Source: Chitinophaga terrae (ex Kim and Jung 2007) (GTDB taxonomy: Bacteria; Bacteroidota; Bacteroidia; Chitinophagales; Chitinophagaceae). Taken from it: 64,000 nt of DNA. The notes under the pieces were generated by a model. The model saw only the letters and a program-made list of their open reading frames with translations, searched no databases and had not been told where the DNA came from. Position 1 is the stretch's first letter; each line of letters begins with the position of its first letter. The position numbers and the translations under genes are program-made. The stretch spans positions 1 to 64,000 of the forward strand of contig NZ_FNRL01000023.1 of assembly GCF_900107795.1 (NCBI RefSeq). The letters are read 5' to 3'. Positions 52,556-62,571 of the stretch are shown here, piece by piece.

Positions 52556-54280
52556 CTATTTATCCCAGAAAACGGGATACGTATCGGGTTGTTTCTGAGC
52601 AGGGGCATTTGGATTTACATTTAGCTCATTGGCCGGCCAAGGGAGGGATAAAGGATATTTTCGCGAAGCAACCACCCTTACTTTGGGCTGAGGCACTCCA
52701 GGTCTGGAAGGATCACCATTGATAGGCGGTTGTACAAAACCTCCCGGCGCTTGCTGAGGATTACCCGGATCGAACAAGATTGGGTAACCCGTTCTTCTGT
52801 AATCAGTGTATTGATCGCAGCTAAAGCCGAAGCTTTGAATCCACTTCTGAGTCATGATTACCTCCAGTTTACGGGCGGTTGACCCGGCGTCGTATACTCC
52901 CATAATCTTATTAGCATACGCCACATCTGATGTCCCTGCCAGTTTAGGAATAGATTGACCGCCATTGGCAAGGTTCACTACCTGGTCTACCTGGTTAAAG
53001 GACTCCAGAATGGCGGCTCTCAATGTAGCTCGTGCATCCCCAGCCAATACGCCAGCATTCATTAACTCCGCCTCGATATACAACACATCCGCGTAAGTAA
53101 GTAAGCGTAACGGAGCTGCTCCTGTACCACTCGAAGCATTTACTACAATATGATCTCCCTGGTCGTAACGGCCTCCAACAGGGTAAATTCCAAAAACGGT
53201 CATACTGCCGTCCTGAGACCTATCCCTGTTTGGGCCTGTTGAACCAAAGTAGATGGATATAAAAGCGCTATCGCGATAATCGGTCCCCCCACCGGCTGAA
53301 GGTGCATCCACTTTATTTTGTGTATAAAAATAGTATGGAATACGCGGATCGACGATACCGGTGAAGATCCTTGGATTATAACCTTTCATTATCTCGTAGA
53401 ACCAGGGGCTTTGATAGTGTGACTTCTGGGTGGCAAAATATTCACTAAAACCCGGATTCCTGTCGTCAGGCGACGGACTTTTTCCATACTTCATCATAAA
53501 GCTGTTATCCCAGCCACTAATCAGTTTCCCTCCATTCACTAAAGCAGTAACTTGGGCGGAAACATTGGTAGTTAACCTTATTTGATTATAGAGTTTCAGT
53601 TTAATGGTATTAGCTAACCTTATCCAGGAATCCCGGCTGCCGCCATAAAACAGGTCATCGGTCGTTGGAGCTATCTGGTTGCCACTGGTAGCAGAAAGAT
53701 CTCCAATTGCCTGGTCTAGTAGCTTGAAGAGTTCAGGATAGATATCCTGTCCTTTATCAAACTTTGGATAACGTAAAACTTCAGTAGAAAATTTATTTGC
53801 CTCAGAAAAAGGAATATCTGCAAAAGCGTCTACAAACTGACTAAACCCATAAGCTTTCAATACGCGGCCTATGCCAGCATAAGTGTGGCTATTGGACGCA
53901 TCTGCCTGTCTGATCATTACTTCAACATTTTCGAGGAACCCGATATAATCGGCAGACGAGTTTACTCCCTGGGCACTGTAAAAATCGCTCCAGGCGTTAT
54001 TTATATCGAACTGGGTTCCAGTTGCGCCGTACTGGTCCTGTGATTCGCGCACAGTTACCTGGTGCATGTAAACAGATAATACCTCTGTTAAACCTCTTGC
54101 ACCGCGGTTATCGTTAGTAAATCCTAGGTCGTAAGCCAGGCCCTGTTCAGCCGCTACTAACAACTGCGGCAAGGAAGCAACAGTAGGATTGTTCGGATCC
54201 GTATTAATATCCAGGAATCCCTTTTTACAGCCAACCATGGCAGCAAACGTGACTAGGAGTATATAGCTTAATCTTTTCAT
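52556..54280 (-). CDS. SusD-like lipoprotein of locus 1 (SusD-like 2 type)
   Basis: This 574-residue outer membrane lipoprotein has a signal and lipidation cysteine in TFAAMVGCKKGF. It belongs to the larger SusD-like_2 group, with LDINTDPNNPTVASLPQLL near the start, FSQFVDAFADIPFSEA, and KLEVIMTQKWIQSFG near the end. SusD proteins cap the SusC channel and bind the nutrient on the cell surface. Its TPR-rich fold is expected from the family. The gene begins 22 bases after the SusC gene and is followed by the lipoprotein at 51621. No enzyme gene identifies the substrate. Confidence 0.92.
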   Translation of the reverse strand: MKRLSYILLVTFAAMVGCKKGFLDINTDPNNPTVASLPQLLVAAEQGLAYDLGFTNDNRGARGLTEVLSVYMHQVTVRESQDQYGATGTQFDINNAWSDFYSAQGVNSSADYIGFLENVEVMIRQADASNSHTYAGIGRVLKAYGFSQFVDAFADIPFSEANKFSTEVLRYPKFDKGQDIYPELFKLLDQAIGDLSATSGNQIAPTTDDLFYGGSRDSWIRLANTIKLKLYNQIRLTTNVSAQVTALVNGGKLISGWDNSFMMKYGKSPSPDDRNPGFSEYFATQKSHYQSPWFYEIMKGYNPRIFTGIVDPRIPYYFYTQNKVDAPSAGGGTDYRDSAFISIYFGSTGPNRDRSQDGSMTVFGIYPVGGRYDQGDHIVVNASSGTGAAPLRLLTYADVLYIEAELMNAGVLAGDARATLRAAILESFNQVDQVVNLANGGQSIPKLAGTSDVAYANKIMGVYDAGSTARKLEVIMTQKWIQSFGFSCDQYTDYRRTGYPILFDPGNPQQAPGGFVQPPINGDPSRPGVPQPKVRVVASRKYPLSLPWPANELNVNPNAPAQKQPDTYPVFWDK

Positions 54281-54301
54281 CGGTTCAATAGTTTTCGTGA
54301 A

Positions 54302-57300
54302 TTAGAATGTCACTTTCAGGTTAGCGCCGAATCTGCGGGTGGTTGGAGCGCCAGACAATTCAATACCTTGAGTATTGGTTGAGCCAAAACTTCCGACTTC
54401 AGGATTGAAGTGGGTATACTTTGGCATCCCAGGCGCATAGAACCAAAGATTACGGCCAGTAAAGGAAAGGGTCAACCCTCCGATCGGTGTCTTATTAAAC
54501 CAGTTTTTAGGGAAATCATATCCTATGCTTAACTCACGGAATGTGTAAACAGTGGCATCATATACATTCCACTCTGTTGCCGAGTTAATAGCGAACGTCT
54601 CTCCAAAATAGCTTTCAAATAAACTGATCTGGGTATTGTTTGGTATCTTCTGGCCTTTACTGTCTAACAATGGGGTCCCCGGAGAATTAGGATCCCCGTA
54701 ATATCCTGGGATCACGATGAGCTTCTCACGATCTCTTGTATCGAGGGTAACCCCACGACCAAGTAAAGAACTTACGGTTACTGAGTAGATATCACCCCCT
54801 CTTGTAAGGTCGAATAACGCACTCAGGAAAAAACCTTTATAGTTCAGCGTTGTACTCAAACCAGTTTTAAAGTCCGGGTTAGGATCACCAACCATTTTCT
54901 GATCCAATGCCCGGATCAGCAAACCGGTTGAAGGATCTATCAGCAGGTTGCCCTGGTCGTCGCGCGCGTTGTAAGTACCACGCAAATAGCCATAAGGTTT
55001 GCCTGCTTCAAGATATGGACTCATTTCGTCTAATACACCATTGAGTTCCAATCTTTCTACACCTTCTTTCAACTCTTTAACTATACTGCGGTTCTTTGTA
55101 AAGATCCAGTGGAAACTCCAGGTAAGGTTTTCGTTTCTAACAGGAATAAAACCCAGGTCTACTTCTATACCTTTGTTGGAAAGTTTACCATAGTTATCAA
55201 TAACCCGTGTAAAACCGGACGAAGATGGAAGTGTTAGTGGGGCAATCAGATTAGTTGAGGTACGTGTATACCAAGCAAAATCAAGTGTAATTCGTCGATC
55301 AAAGAATTCGAGGTTGGTACCCACTTCAAAGTCTTGTGTGAACTCTGGTTTCAGTTCTTTGTTACCCGCAGTAGGGTACTGTGACGCACCAGACTGGCCA
55401 AGGAAAGCGGCATTAACATTAAATGTATTAGCTAATTGATAAGGGTCTGCATCGCGGCCCACTTTTGCCCAACCTGCCCTTATCTTACCAAATGTCAGCA
55501 CCTTACTGTCCATCTTCAACGCTTCTGTGAATATAAAGCTCGCGCTCACACTAGGATAGAAGTAACTACGATTGCTTTTAGGCAGCGTGGAAGACCAATC
55601 GTTACGGCCTGTGATATTCAGGAATAACCATTTCTTATAATCCAGGTCGATCTCTGCAAAAATGCCCCAGAGTCTCCTGCGCCTGAAGACATCCTCTGTA
55701 GGAAGTACACTTTTGGTGTTGCTGAGAGAGTAAACACCTGGAGCCACTATATTCTTACCGGTAAAGATCTGCGATTTCGTCGTACGTTGGTTAACGTTAT
55801 GACCAATAATACCTTTGAATCCAAAATCTTCATTCCTGAATTTCGGCGTGAAGGTACCAATCAGGTTGGACTCAATTTCAGTAAAGCGGTAGTTTTGTTG
55901 TATGATCTGTCCAACACCTTCAGAACCCCTTGATCCTATATCCACTACTTCTTTACGCAGGAAATTCTGGGCATTGGTACCTATCTGGTAGCTGGCGCTA
56001 AACCATGGGGTAATGTTATCATAGTTAAATTTCAGACCGGCTACATACCTGTCTGTTGCCGTATTTACAGTATTATGCAGGAAAGCCCAAAGCGGGTTAT
56101 CGTACTGCGCACTGTTAGTGGAAATAGGTTTGCCATCGGGCGATTGATATGGCAAGCCTGCCAGGTTCCAGTTTCTTCCCAGGAAGAGGTTACGGGCAAA
56201 GGAAGAAGTTGCGCCGGTTACCTGGTTCTCACCGAAGGTACTGCCTGCCTGATTGCTGGTACTGTAGCTGAAGTTACCGTTAACGGTTAATCCGTTTGTC
56301 AACCTGGTGACACCACCAATGGCCATGCTGGCCCTATTAAAATCAGAATGCGGTACATAGCCATTCTGGCTTAGGTAAGATGCAGTGGCGCTTAAAGCTG
56401 ATTTTTCATTTCCTCCATTTACTGAAACAGAGTTTTCAGACAAGAACCCTGTTCTGAATAGGTCTTTTACGTTATTCGGAACTGCCTCGTATTTCATGTT
56501 ACCAGAGGCCGGAAATAATTCAGGATAGTATTTGAAGTAATCAGCCCAAACCTTCACTGAATCCACCGATTTGAAAGCAGCGCCCCAGGAACCGTTGGAT
56601 GCCGGGTTATAGGTAAATGCACTACCTGTACCATAATCGTTCTGGTATTCAGGATAGCTGTTGATCGTTTCTAAAGCGATAGAACTGGAATAACTAACTT
56701 CCATTTTCCTTCGGCCTATCGATGCGCTACCGGATTTGGTAGTGATAATGATCGCGCCGTTAGAAGCCCTGGAACCGTATAATGCAGCGGCGGCGGCGCC
56801 TTTCAGTACCGTCATGCTGGCAATATCGTTCGGGTCAAGAGAAGATAAACCACTTCCGTAGGCGCCCCCACCGGAGGTCTGGTTGGAAGTAGATATCTGA
56901 TCATTATTGTAAGGAATTCCATCTACCACGATCAACGGTTCGTTACTTCCGAAGAACGAAGTGTTACCGCGGATCTGTATGCGGGTTGCGGCGCCGGGAG
57001 TACCCTGGGAAGTACGGATATCAACACCCGCAACTTTACCCTGCAGCCCTTTTAACATATCCGGCTCTGATTTTTGAAGGATCTGGTCTGGTTTTACTGT
57101 GGCTACGGAGTAACCGAGTGCGTTTTCGTTACGTTTCAAACCCACGGCAGTTACCACCACCTCACCTAATTGTTTTTTATCAGCTTCCAGGGTAACATCG
57201 ATCGTGTTGCCCGGGCCAATAGGAACTTCCTTAGTGACATACCCGATAAAAGAAAACACCAGCGTTTCACCATCGGCAATGTTATTAAGCTTGTAAGTGC

Positions 57301-57472
57301 CCTCTCCGGAGGTCATTGCTCCTTTGTTTGTGCCTTTAACTACGACAGTTACACCAGGCAGAGCTGACCCGTCTTTTGCGTCTGTAACCTTTCCGCTAAT
57401 CGTTCGGGACTGCGCAAATGCGTTGAGAACGCCGCAGCATAAAAACAGCCATAGTAGTAGCTCTTTTTTCAT
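54302..57472 (-). CDS. SusC/RagA TonB-dependent receptor of locus 1
   Basis: This 1056-residue outer membrane transporter has a signal peptide (ELLLWLFLCCGVLNAFAQ), a carboxypeptidase-regulatory domain at about 23-110 (ISGKVTDAKDGSALPGVTVV), a plug with the SusC signature IQIRGNTSFFGSNEPLIVVDG and VLKGAAAAALYGSRASNGAI, and a barrel ending RRFGANLKVTF. It imports a ligand bound by its SusD partner. A perfect 12-base direct repeat (57485-57509) lies just upstream of the start. The 345-base gap upstream contains a terminator for locus 2. No sigma, anti-sigma or hybrid-sensor gene adjoins the locus. Confidence 0.95.
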   Translation of the reverse strand: MKKELLLWLFLCCGVLNAFAQSRTISGKVTDAKDGSALPGVTVVVKGTNKGAMTSGEGTYKLNNIADGETLVFSFIGYVTKEVPIGPGNTIDVTLEADKKQLGEVVVTAVGLKRNENALGYSVATVKPDQILQKSEPDMLKGLQGKVAGVDIRTSQGTPGAATRIQIRGNTSFFGSNEPLIVVDGIPYNNDQISTSNQTSGGGAYGSGLSSLDPNDIASMTVLKGAAAAALYGSRASNGAIIITTKSGSASIGRRKMEVSYSSSIALETINSYPEYQNDYGTGSAFTYNPASNGSWGAAFKSVDSVKVWADYFKYYPELFPASGNMKYEAVPNNVKDLFRTGFLSENSVSVNGGNEKSALSATASYLSQNGYVPHSDFNRASMAIGGVTRLTNGLTVNGNFSYSTSNQAGSTFGENQVTGATSSFARNLFLGRNWNLAGLPYQSPDGKPISTNSAQYDNPLWAFLHNTVNTATDRYVAGLKFNYDNITPWFSASYQIGTNAQNFLRKEVVDIGSRGSEGVGQIIQQNYRFTEIESNLIGTFTPKFRNEDFGFKGIIGHNVNQRTTKSQIFTGKNIVAPGVYSLSNTKSVLPTEDVFRRRRLWGIFAEIDLDYKKWLFLNITGRNDWSSTLPKSNRSYFYPSVSASFIFTEALKMDSKVLTFGKIRAGWAKVGRDADPYQLANTFNVNAAFLGQSGASQYPTAGNKELKPEFTQDFEVGTNLEFFDRRITLDFAWYTRTSTNLIAPLTLPSSSGFTRVIDNYGKLSNKGIEVDLGFIPVRNENLTWSFHWIFTKNRSIVKELKEGVERLELNGVLDEMSPYLEAGKPYGYLRGTYNARDDQGNLLIDPSTGLLIRALDQKMVGDPNPDFKTGLSTTLNYKGFFLSALFDLTRGGDIYSVTVSSLLGRGVTLDTRDREKLIVIPGYYGDPNSPGTPLLDSKGQKIPNNTQISLFESYFGETFAINSATEWNVYDATVYTFRELSIGYDFPKNWFNKTPIGGLTLSFTGRNLWFYAPGMPKYTHFNPEVGSFGSTNTQGIELSGAPTTRRFGANLKVTF

Positions 57473-57484
57473 AAGCGACTGATT

Positions 57485-57509
57485 TTGATTTGACTAGTTG
57501 ATTTGACTA
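57485..57509. repeat. Tandem 12-base repeat in the leader of SusC gene 1
   Basis: TTGATTTGACTA occurs at 57485-57496 and again at 57498-57509, a period of 13 bases. It lies 13 to 37 bases before the start codon on the coding side, where it may affect transcription or translation. Confidence 0.7.
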
Positions 57510-57768
57510 AAGCAGTTAACAAGAATTAAATTACGATAAATAAAAAGAATAAAAAATTAAAATAATGGATAAATGATTGACATTCAATTAATAATATTTA
57601 CGATATCTGAAATTCTACATATTTGTTAAATAATAGCTAAATAACACCTAAAGATTTGGAATTGTTGAGAAATAGGATAGCAGTGGCTATATTTTTTTTA
57701 TCTCTATTTATAAAGAACTCGCTTAAAAAAATTTTGAGAAAGAAAGAGGAGGATAACTAACAAAAAAA
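57510..57768. other. AT-rich upstream region of SusC gene 1
   Basis: This part of the 345-base gap has no gene. It is strongly AT-rich, with no TAnnTTTG match on the coding strand. The promoter of the SusC gene must lie here or within the direct repeat, but it cannot be placed. Confidence 0.4.
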
Positions 57769-57794
57769 GGAGGCTATACGAACGTATAGCCTCC
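57769..57794 (-). terminator. Terminator of SusC/SusD locus 2
   Basis: GGAGGCTATAC and GTATAGCCTCC form an eleven-pair stem around a small loop, followed on the minus strand by TTTTTTTG. It lies 24 bases after the SusD stop at 57818. Confidence 0.92.
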
Positions 57795-57817
57795 CGAGTT
57801 TTATTGAACAGGAATGA

Positions 57818-59254
57818 TTACTTATTGTATCCCGGGTTTTGAACCATATTAGGGTTGGTATCCATTTCTGTTTGAGGAATAGGATAAGCAACATATGGAT
57901 CTTCTGGTCCAACAACTTTAGACTTCAATGCATTTGCATCCGGGATCTCGCGTGTTCCGTTCTTACGGAAGAGGTCGGTCATACCAAATCCTTCACCCAC
58001 CAGTTCCAGTCTTCTTTGTTTGCTGATCTCTGCCAGGACAGCAGTTTTATCAACACCTACAAATGGATCCAGTCCGCGTTTTGCTCTCAGTTTATTAACA
58101 TCAGCAACAGCAGCAACGAGATTGCCATCTTCCGCATAAGCTTCAGCACGGTTTAACAGCACTTCGCTGATCCTCAGCACCCGTACATTCACCAGGCCTA
58201 CCTGACCTTGCGCTTTGTTACCGGAAAATTTCATCAGGTAATTGTTTGCGCCATTATCAGCAACCAGCACCTGGCCAAGACGCGCATCTTTTTTATCCAG
58301 CAACGCCATGAAAGCATCGGTTAACCTGATATCGCCATATCCGCCATTGGCAGCAGGCACATACATATAACCAAAGTTATTGGCGCCTAAACCATTGTTG
58401 ACAGTGTTACGAACAGAAAATATTTCTTCTGATGTTGCACCATCTGCATTGAAGATATCAGCTACCTGGCTGGCTTCATACAGATCATATTTATCAACCA
58501 GTTTGTTGGCTTCGGTAATTACATTTTTCCAGTCGCCTTTATACAGGTATGCACGAGTTAACAGTGCAGTAGCTGCATCGCGGTTTCCTTTGAAAATACT
58601 TGCAGCGCCGCCTTCGGATTTACCTGCTGGCGCTTTTTGTTGTGCCACTTTCAGATCAGCGATAATAGCCGCATAAGTTTCTTCCAGTGTGCTGCGCTTA
58701 GGTTTATAAGTATCTGGTTTATCCAGCGACTCAGTAACCAGGGCAATACCTGTATTAGGAGCAGTTAAGCCGGCTTTAACAGCGCCGCGGTTAGTATAAG
58801 GCCTGGTGTATCTTCTTGCCAGGTCGAAGTTGGCCAGCGCGCGCATGAAGTAAGCCTCGCCACGGATTGCAGACGTATTGCTGGTTTCAGGCAGTTTGTT
58901 AATGATCACATTTGCCTGGTTCACCACGCGGTAAGCATTCAGGAAAGTGTTGGTTTGCGGAGCAACCAACGGAGCATACATTACCTGGAACTCGCTCAGG
59001 AACCTGTTAGAGTTCTGGGAAGTGATCTTCATGTCAATACCTCCGAGATCAGTAACGATCATGAAATCGCGACCATAATATTCGAGGGCTTGCATGCGTG
59101 AGTACATACCGTTGGCGAGAATACGTGCATTCGCTTCCGTTACTGCATCTTTATCGCTCAGTGATGACTGTGGGTCCTGGTCCAGTTTGCTGCAAGCAGA
59201 AAACATTCCGGCAGTAGCCAAAGCCAATATGGAAAGTTTAGAATATTTAAACAT
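57818..59254 (-). CDS. RagB/SusD-like lipoprotein of locus 2
   Basis: This 478-residue lipoprotein has its lipidation cysteine in AGMFSACSKLDQD. It is of the standard RagB/SusD group: RGEAYFMRALANFDLARRY, RVLRISEVLLNRAEAYAED and KQRRLELVGEGFGMTDLFR are characteristic. It caps the SusC channel encoded directly upstream (31-base gap). Locus 2 ends at this gene with a terminator, so it contains only SusC and SusD. The SusD of locus 1 belongs to a different SusD subgroup, so the two loci are not recent duplicates. Confidence 0.94.
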   Translation of the reverse strand: MFKYSKLSILALATAGMFSACSKLDQDPQSSLSDKDAVTEANARILANGMYSRMQALEYYGRDFMIVTDLGGIDMKITSQNSNRFLSEFQVMYAPLVAPQTNTFLNAYRVVNQANVIINKLPETSNTSAIRGEAYFMRALANFDLARRYTRPYTNRGAVKAGLTAPNTGIALVTESLDKPDTYKPKRSTLEETYAAIIADLKVAQQKAPAGKSEGGAASIFKGNRDAATALLTRAYLYKGDWKNVITEANKLVDKYDLYEASQVADIFNADGATSEEIFSVRNTVNNGLGANNFGYMYVPAANGGYGDIRLTDAFMALLDKKDARLGQVLVADNGANNYLMKFSGNKAQGQVGLVNVRVLRISEVLLNRAEAYAEDGNLVAAVADVNKLRAKRGLDPFVGVDKTAVLAEISKQRRLELVGEGFGMTDLFRKNGTREIPDANALKSKVVGPEDPYVAYPIPQTEMDTNPNMVQNPGYNK

Positions 59255-59284
59255 AATCGATTCTTAAATTTTTGTTTTACTCAA

Positions 59285-62200
59285 TTACAGACCCACATTG
59301 ATACCGAATGTAATTACCCTGGCTGTTGGATAACGGTAGAAATCAGTACCTGCGTTAGACACAGCCACGTTAGCCGTGCTGGTAGGAGGAGCAGGGTTAG
59401 TGTTGATCTCAGGATCCCATCCTTTGTACTTAGTGAGCGTGTACAGGTTTTCTGCCTGTGCATATACTCTTAAGTTTTGAAGTTTGGTTCTTCTCAGCAG
59501 GGATTTAGGCAGGTTATAGCCTAATTGTACATTTCTCAGTTTCGCATAAGAAACATCTTCTAAGAAACGAGTGGAAGAGCTGGTAGAGCCAGATCCGTTA
59601 CCCCAGATAACTTTAGGCCTGTCGGAGATATCGCCTGGTTTCTGCCAGTGATCCAGTGCATCTTTAGCCTGGTTGCCGGTAGTATTACCACCATCGCTTT
59701 CCAGGTTAGCGCGGTTTGAGTTGTATGCTTTGTTACCAGCGCTGAAAGTGATGAACACAGAAAGATCGAAGTCTTTATAGTTGAATTTGTTGGTGAAACC
59801 GCCGGTGATCTTAGGCAGTAACTGACCAGCATATTGTCTTACAGCTTCTGTGTAAACGGAAGTTGGTTTGCCGTCAGCACCGATCCATTGTGCAGCACCG
59901 GTTTCAGGATTTACGCCAGCCCAGATAGGCATGTACCAGGAACCGAAAGGCATACCCACTTCAATTCTCTGACGGGTACCGGAAGGAATAGCCTGGTCGC
60001 CGCCCAGTGATAATACCTTATTCTTCAGTGTAGCGAAGTTCAGGTCGGAAGTCCACTGGAAGTTTTTAGTCTGAACAGGTACGCCACCAACGGTGATCTC
60101 GAAGCCCTGGTTCATCATTTTACCAACGTTCATAGTCATGGTAGAGAAACCGGTGGTCATAGACACTGGTTTTTCCATCAATAATGCAGAAGAACGTTTG
60201 TCATAGAATCCGAAGCTACCATATAAACGCCTGTTCAATACAGCTACGTCGATACCTACGTCGAACAGGTTTTGTTTTTCCCAGCTCAGGTTCAGGTTAG
60301 CAGGTTGTTTCAGGTAAGCAACTGACTGACCATCGTAAGAACCTACGAGGCTGTACAGCGGCTGATAAGGATAGTTGCCCAATCCTTCTGCGTTACCCAT
60401 CACACCATAGCTTGAACGAACTTTCAGGTCGTTTAACCAGGAAACATTCTTCATCCATTCTTCTTCAATAATACGCCATGCAGCACCTACTGAATAGAAG
60501 TTACCATAACGGCTGTCTTTAGGGAAACGGCTGGAGCCATCTCTCCTGTAGCTACCGCTCAGGAAATATTTATTTTTATAATCGTAGTCTACTTTACCGA
60601 TCAAAGCCTGGAAAGCATAGTTCAGCTCATCACCAGCCATATCGAAGTAGGTAGAACCTGCATCCGGCACTTGTGAAGCCTGGCTAGGGAAACCGTTTTT
60701 AGCGCTGTAGTTCCATACCCTGTTAGAGAAAGAGTACTCGTTACCTGCCAATAAACGGAAGCTATGATCTTTCTTCACTGTGAAGTTGTAAGTCAGCAAT
60801 TGCTGAGTAGTATACAGCCCCATGTTAGTATTCACGTTGTAGAGGTAACCGCTGTAGTTACGGCCATCGTAAGAGTTTGGAGAAGTCCATTGTTTCTCAC
60901 GGATGTTGGTGATCTCAGCGCTTCCTTTAACTACAAAACGTAAACCATCGATGATGTTGTAGCCTAACGCAACATTGAACACAGTTTGACCAGTGTTGCT
61001 CTTGTTGTAGTTGTTAGCAACAGTGCTCAGGAAGTTACCGCCACGCAAAACAGGACGGTAAGAGCTAGGGATGCTGGAGAAATGATCCCAACCTACAGTG
61101 CCTGGCTGACCAGCGATATAACCATTGGTAATGTTACCGTTGTCGTCGTACGCCGGGATGTAAGGAACGTTAGACAGAGCGCCCATCAGCGGAGAAGAGT
61201 AGGAGTTACCTGCACTTGCACTTCTCATATCGGTATAAGAACCGTTCACTTTAAAGCTCAGGTCAAATTTGTCGTTGAATTTGTGGTCGACGTTCAGACG
61301 GCCATTGTAACGGCTAAAGTTTGATCCTACCAGGATACCATCTTGTTTGAAGTAATCGCCTGATGCGTAGAACAAAGTTTTTTCGTTACCGCCGCTTGCG
61401 TTGATACCGTAAGATTGGGTTTTACCTGTGCGGAAAGCCAGATCCATCCAGTCAGTATTAATGTCTGCCAGGTAATCAGGGCGGTTAGCCAGGATCTGTG
61501 CTTCGGTGAAAGTAGGAGTACCATCATTTTTTGTTGCATTTTTCATCGCTTCGCGTTGATACTGCAGCAATTCTGATGAATTCATCATCGGGATGGTACG
61601 TGCCAGGTTCTGAACACCATACTTTGCATTGAAATTGATCTTGTTCACTCCTTTCTTACCGCTCTTGGTTGTGATTACGATCACACCATTAGAACCGCGG
61701 GAACCATACAATGCAGTTGCAGAAGCATCTTTCAGTACAGTGATGTTCTCGATGTCGGCAGGGTTGATAGAAGAGATCACATCGTAAGTAGCAGTGTTCT
61801 GAGTGAAGTCGCCAGATGATACGATAACACCGTCTACTACATAGATGGGTGCGTTGCTTGCAGAGATAGAACCCACACCACGGATCCTAACTTCTGTTTT
61901 TGCACCTGGCTGACCGGAGTTGGTTGATACAGCAACACCGGGAGCGTTACCTTGCAGCATCTGATTTACATCAGGCAGGGCTACGTTGTTGATCTTTGCA
62001 CCACTGATAGTAGAAGCAGCAATTGTTGAATTTACTTTCTTCTCTACAGTGTAACCTGTTACGATCACTTCTTCCAGGCTTTTTGCGTCTGTTTTCAGTG
62101 AAACATTTACAGTAGAGGCGTTGCCAACCGGAACTTCTTTCTGCTCGTATCCGATGAAAGAAAATACTAAAGTGGCATTACCATCAACCTGTAAAGTGAA

Positions 62201-62377
62201 AGATCCTTCCGGATTCGTAACAGTTCCTTTACTGGTGCCTTTAATTTGAATAGTGGCACCGGGAATACCTGAGCCATCTTTGGCATCAGTCACTCTCCCT
62301 GTTACAGTGCGGCTTTGCGCGAAAGCCTGTCCGCCCAGGAATAGAACGGACAGGAGGAGAAATAGAACTTTCCTCAT
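59285..62377 (-). CDS. SusC/RagA TonB-dependent receptor of locus 2
   Basis: This 1030-residue transporter has a signal peptide (RKVLFLLLSVLFLGGQAFAQ), a carboxypeptidase-regulatory domain (VTGRVTDAKDGSGIPGATIQ), a SusC-type plug (RIRGVGSISASNAPIYVVDG, VLKDASATALYGSRGSNGVI) and a beta-barrel ending VITFGINVGL. It pairs with the SusD at 57818. The start may be ATG at 62377 or 62383. Upstream lie two direct repeats (62495-62516) and a long palindrome (62572-62620), which may be binding sites for a regulator encoded elsewhere. Confidence 0.95.
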   Translation of the reverse strand: MRKVLFLLLSVLFLGGQAFAQSRTVTGRVTDAKDGSGIPGATIQIKGTSKGTVTNPEGSFTLQVDGNATLVFSFIGYEQKEVPVGNASTVNVSLKTDAKSLEEVIVTGYTVEKKVNSTIAASTISGAKINNVALPDVNQMLQGNAPGVAVSTNSGQPGAKTEVRIRGVGSISASNAPIYVVDGVIVSSGDFTQNTATYDVISSINPADIENITVLKDASATALYGSRGSNGVIVITTKSGKKGVNKINFNAKYGVQNLARTIPMMNSSELLQYQREAMKNATKNDGTPTFTEAQILANRPDYLADINTDWMDLAFRTGKTQSYGINASGGNEKTLFYASGDYFKQDGILVGSNFSRYNGRLNVDHKFNDKFDLSFKVNGSYTDMRSASAGNSYSSPLMGALSNVPYIPAYDDNGNITNGYIAGQPGTVGWDHFSSIPSSYRPVLRGGNFLSTVANNYNKSNTGQTVFNVALGYNIIDGLRFVVKGSAEITNIREKQWTSPNSYDGRNYSGYLYNVNTNMGLYTTQQLLTYNFTVKKDHSFRLLAGNEYSFSNRVWNYSAKNGFPSQASQVPDAGSTYFDMAGDELNYAFQALIGKVDYDYKNKYFLSGSYRRDGSSRFPKDSRYGNFYSVGAAWRIIEEEWMKNVSWLNDLKVRSSYGVMGNAEGLGNYPYQPLYSLVGSYDGQSVAYLKQPANLNLSWEKQNLFDVGIDVAVLNRRLYGSFGFYDKRSSALLMEKPVSMTTGFSTMTMNVGKMMNQGFEITVGGVPVQTKNFQWTSDLNFATLKNKVLSLGGDQAIPSGTRQRIEVGMPFGSWYMPIWAGVNPETGAAQWIGADGKPTSVYTEAVRQYAGQLLPKITGGFTNKFNYKDFDLSVFITFSAGNKAYNSNRANLESDGGNTTGNQAKDALDHWQKPGDISDRPKVIWGNGSGSTSSSTRFLEDVSYAKLRNVQLGYNLPKSLLRRTKLQNLRVYAQAENLYTLTKYKGWDPEINTNPAPPTSTANVAVSNAGTDFYRYPTARVITFGINVGL

Positions 62378-62494
62378 AAGCATGATTTTGTTTCCTTAAC
62401 CTAAAAAATAAAAAAGCATTCGTAAGGCCCATTGAGCCTCAAAAATTTTGGTTCCCGTTAAATGAATCGAAAATACAATGGTAAACTAGGCTGT

Positions 62495-62516
62495 CGAGTT
62501 GGCAGCGAGTTGGCAG
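62495..62516. repeat. Perfect 11-base tandem repeat upstream of SusC gene 2
   Basis: CGAGTTGGCAG occurs at 62495-62505 and again directly at 62506-62516. The spacing of 11 bases is one helical turn, so a protein could contact both on the same DNA face. It lies about 120 to 140 bases before the start codon. Confidence 0.75.
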
Positions 62517-62571
62517 ACAAGTGATTTCTTTCTATTTCTCAGTCTGTAAATTTTCTCATTAAGCAAATTGA

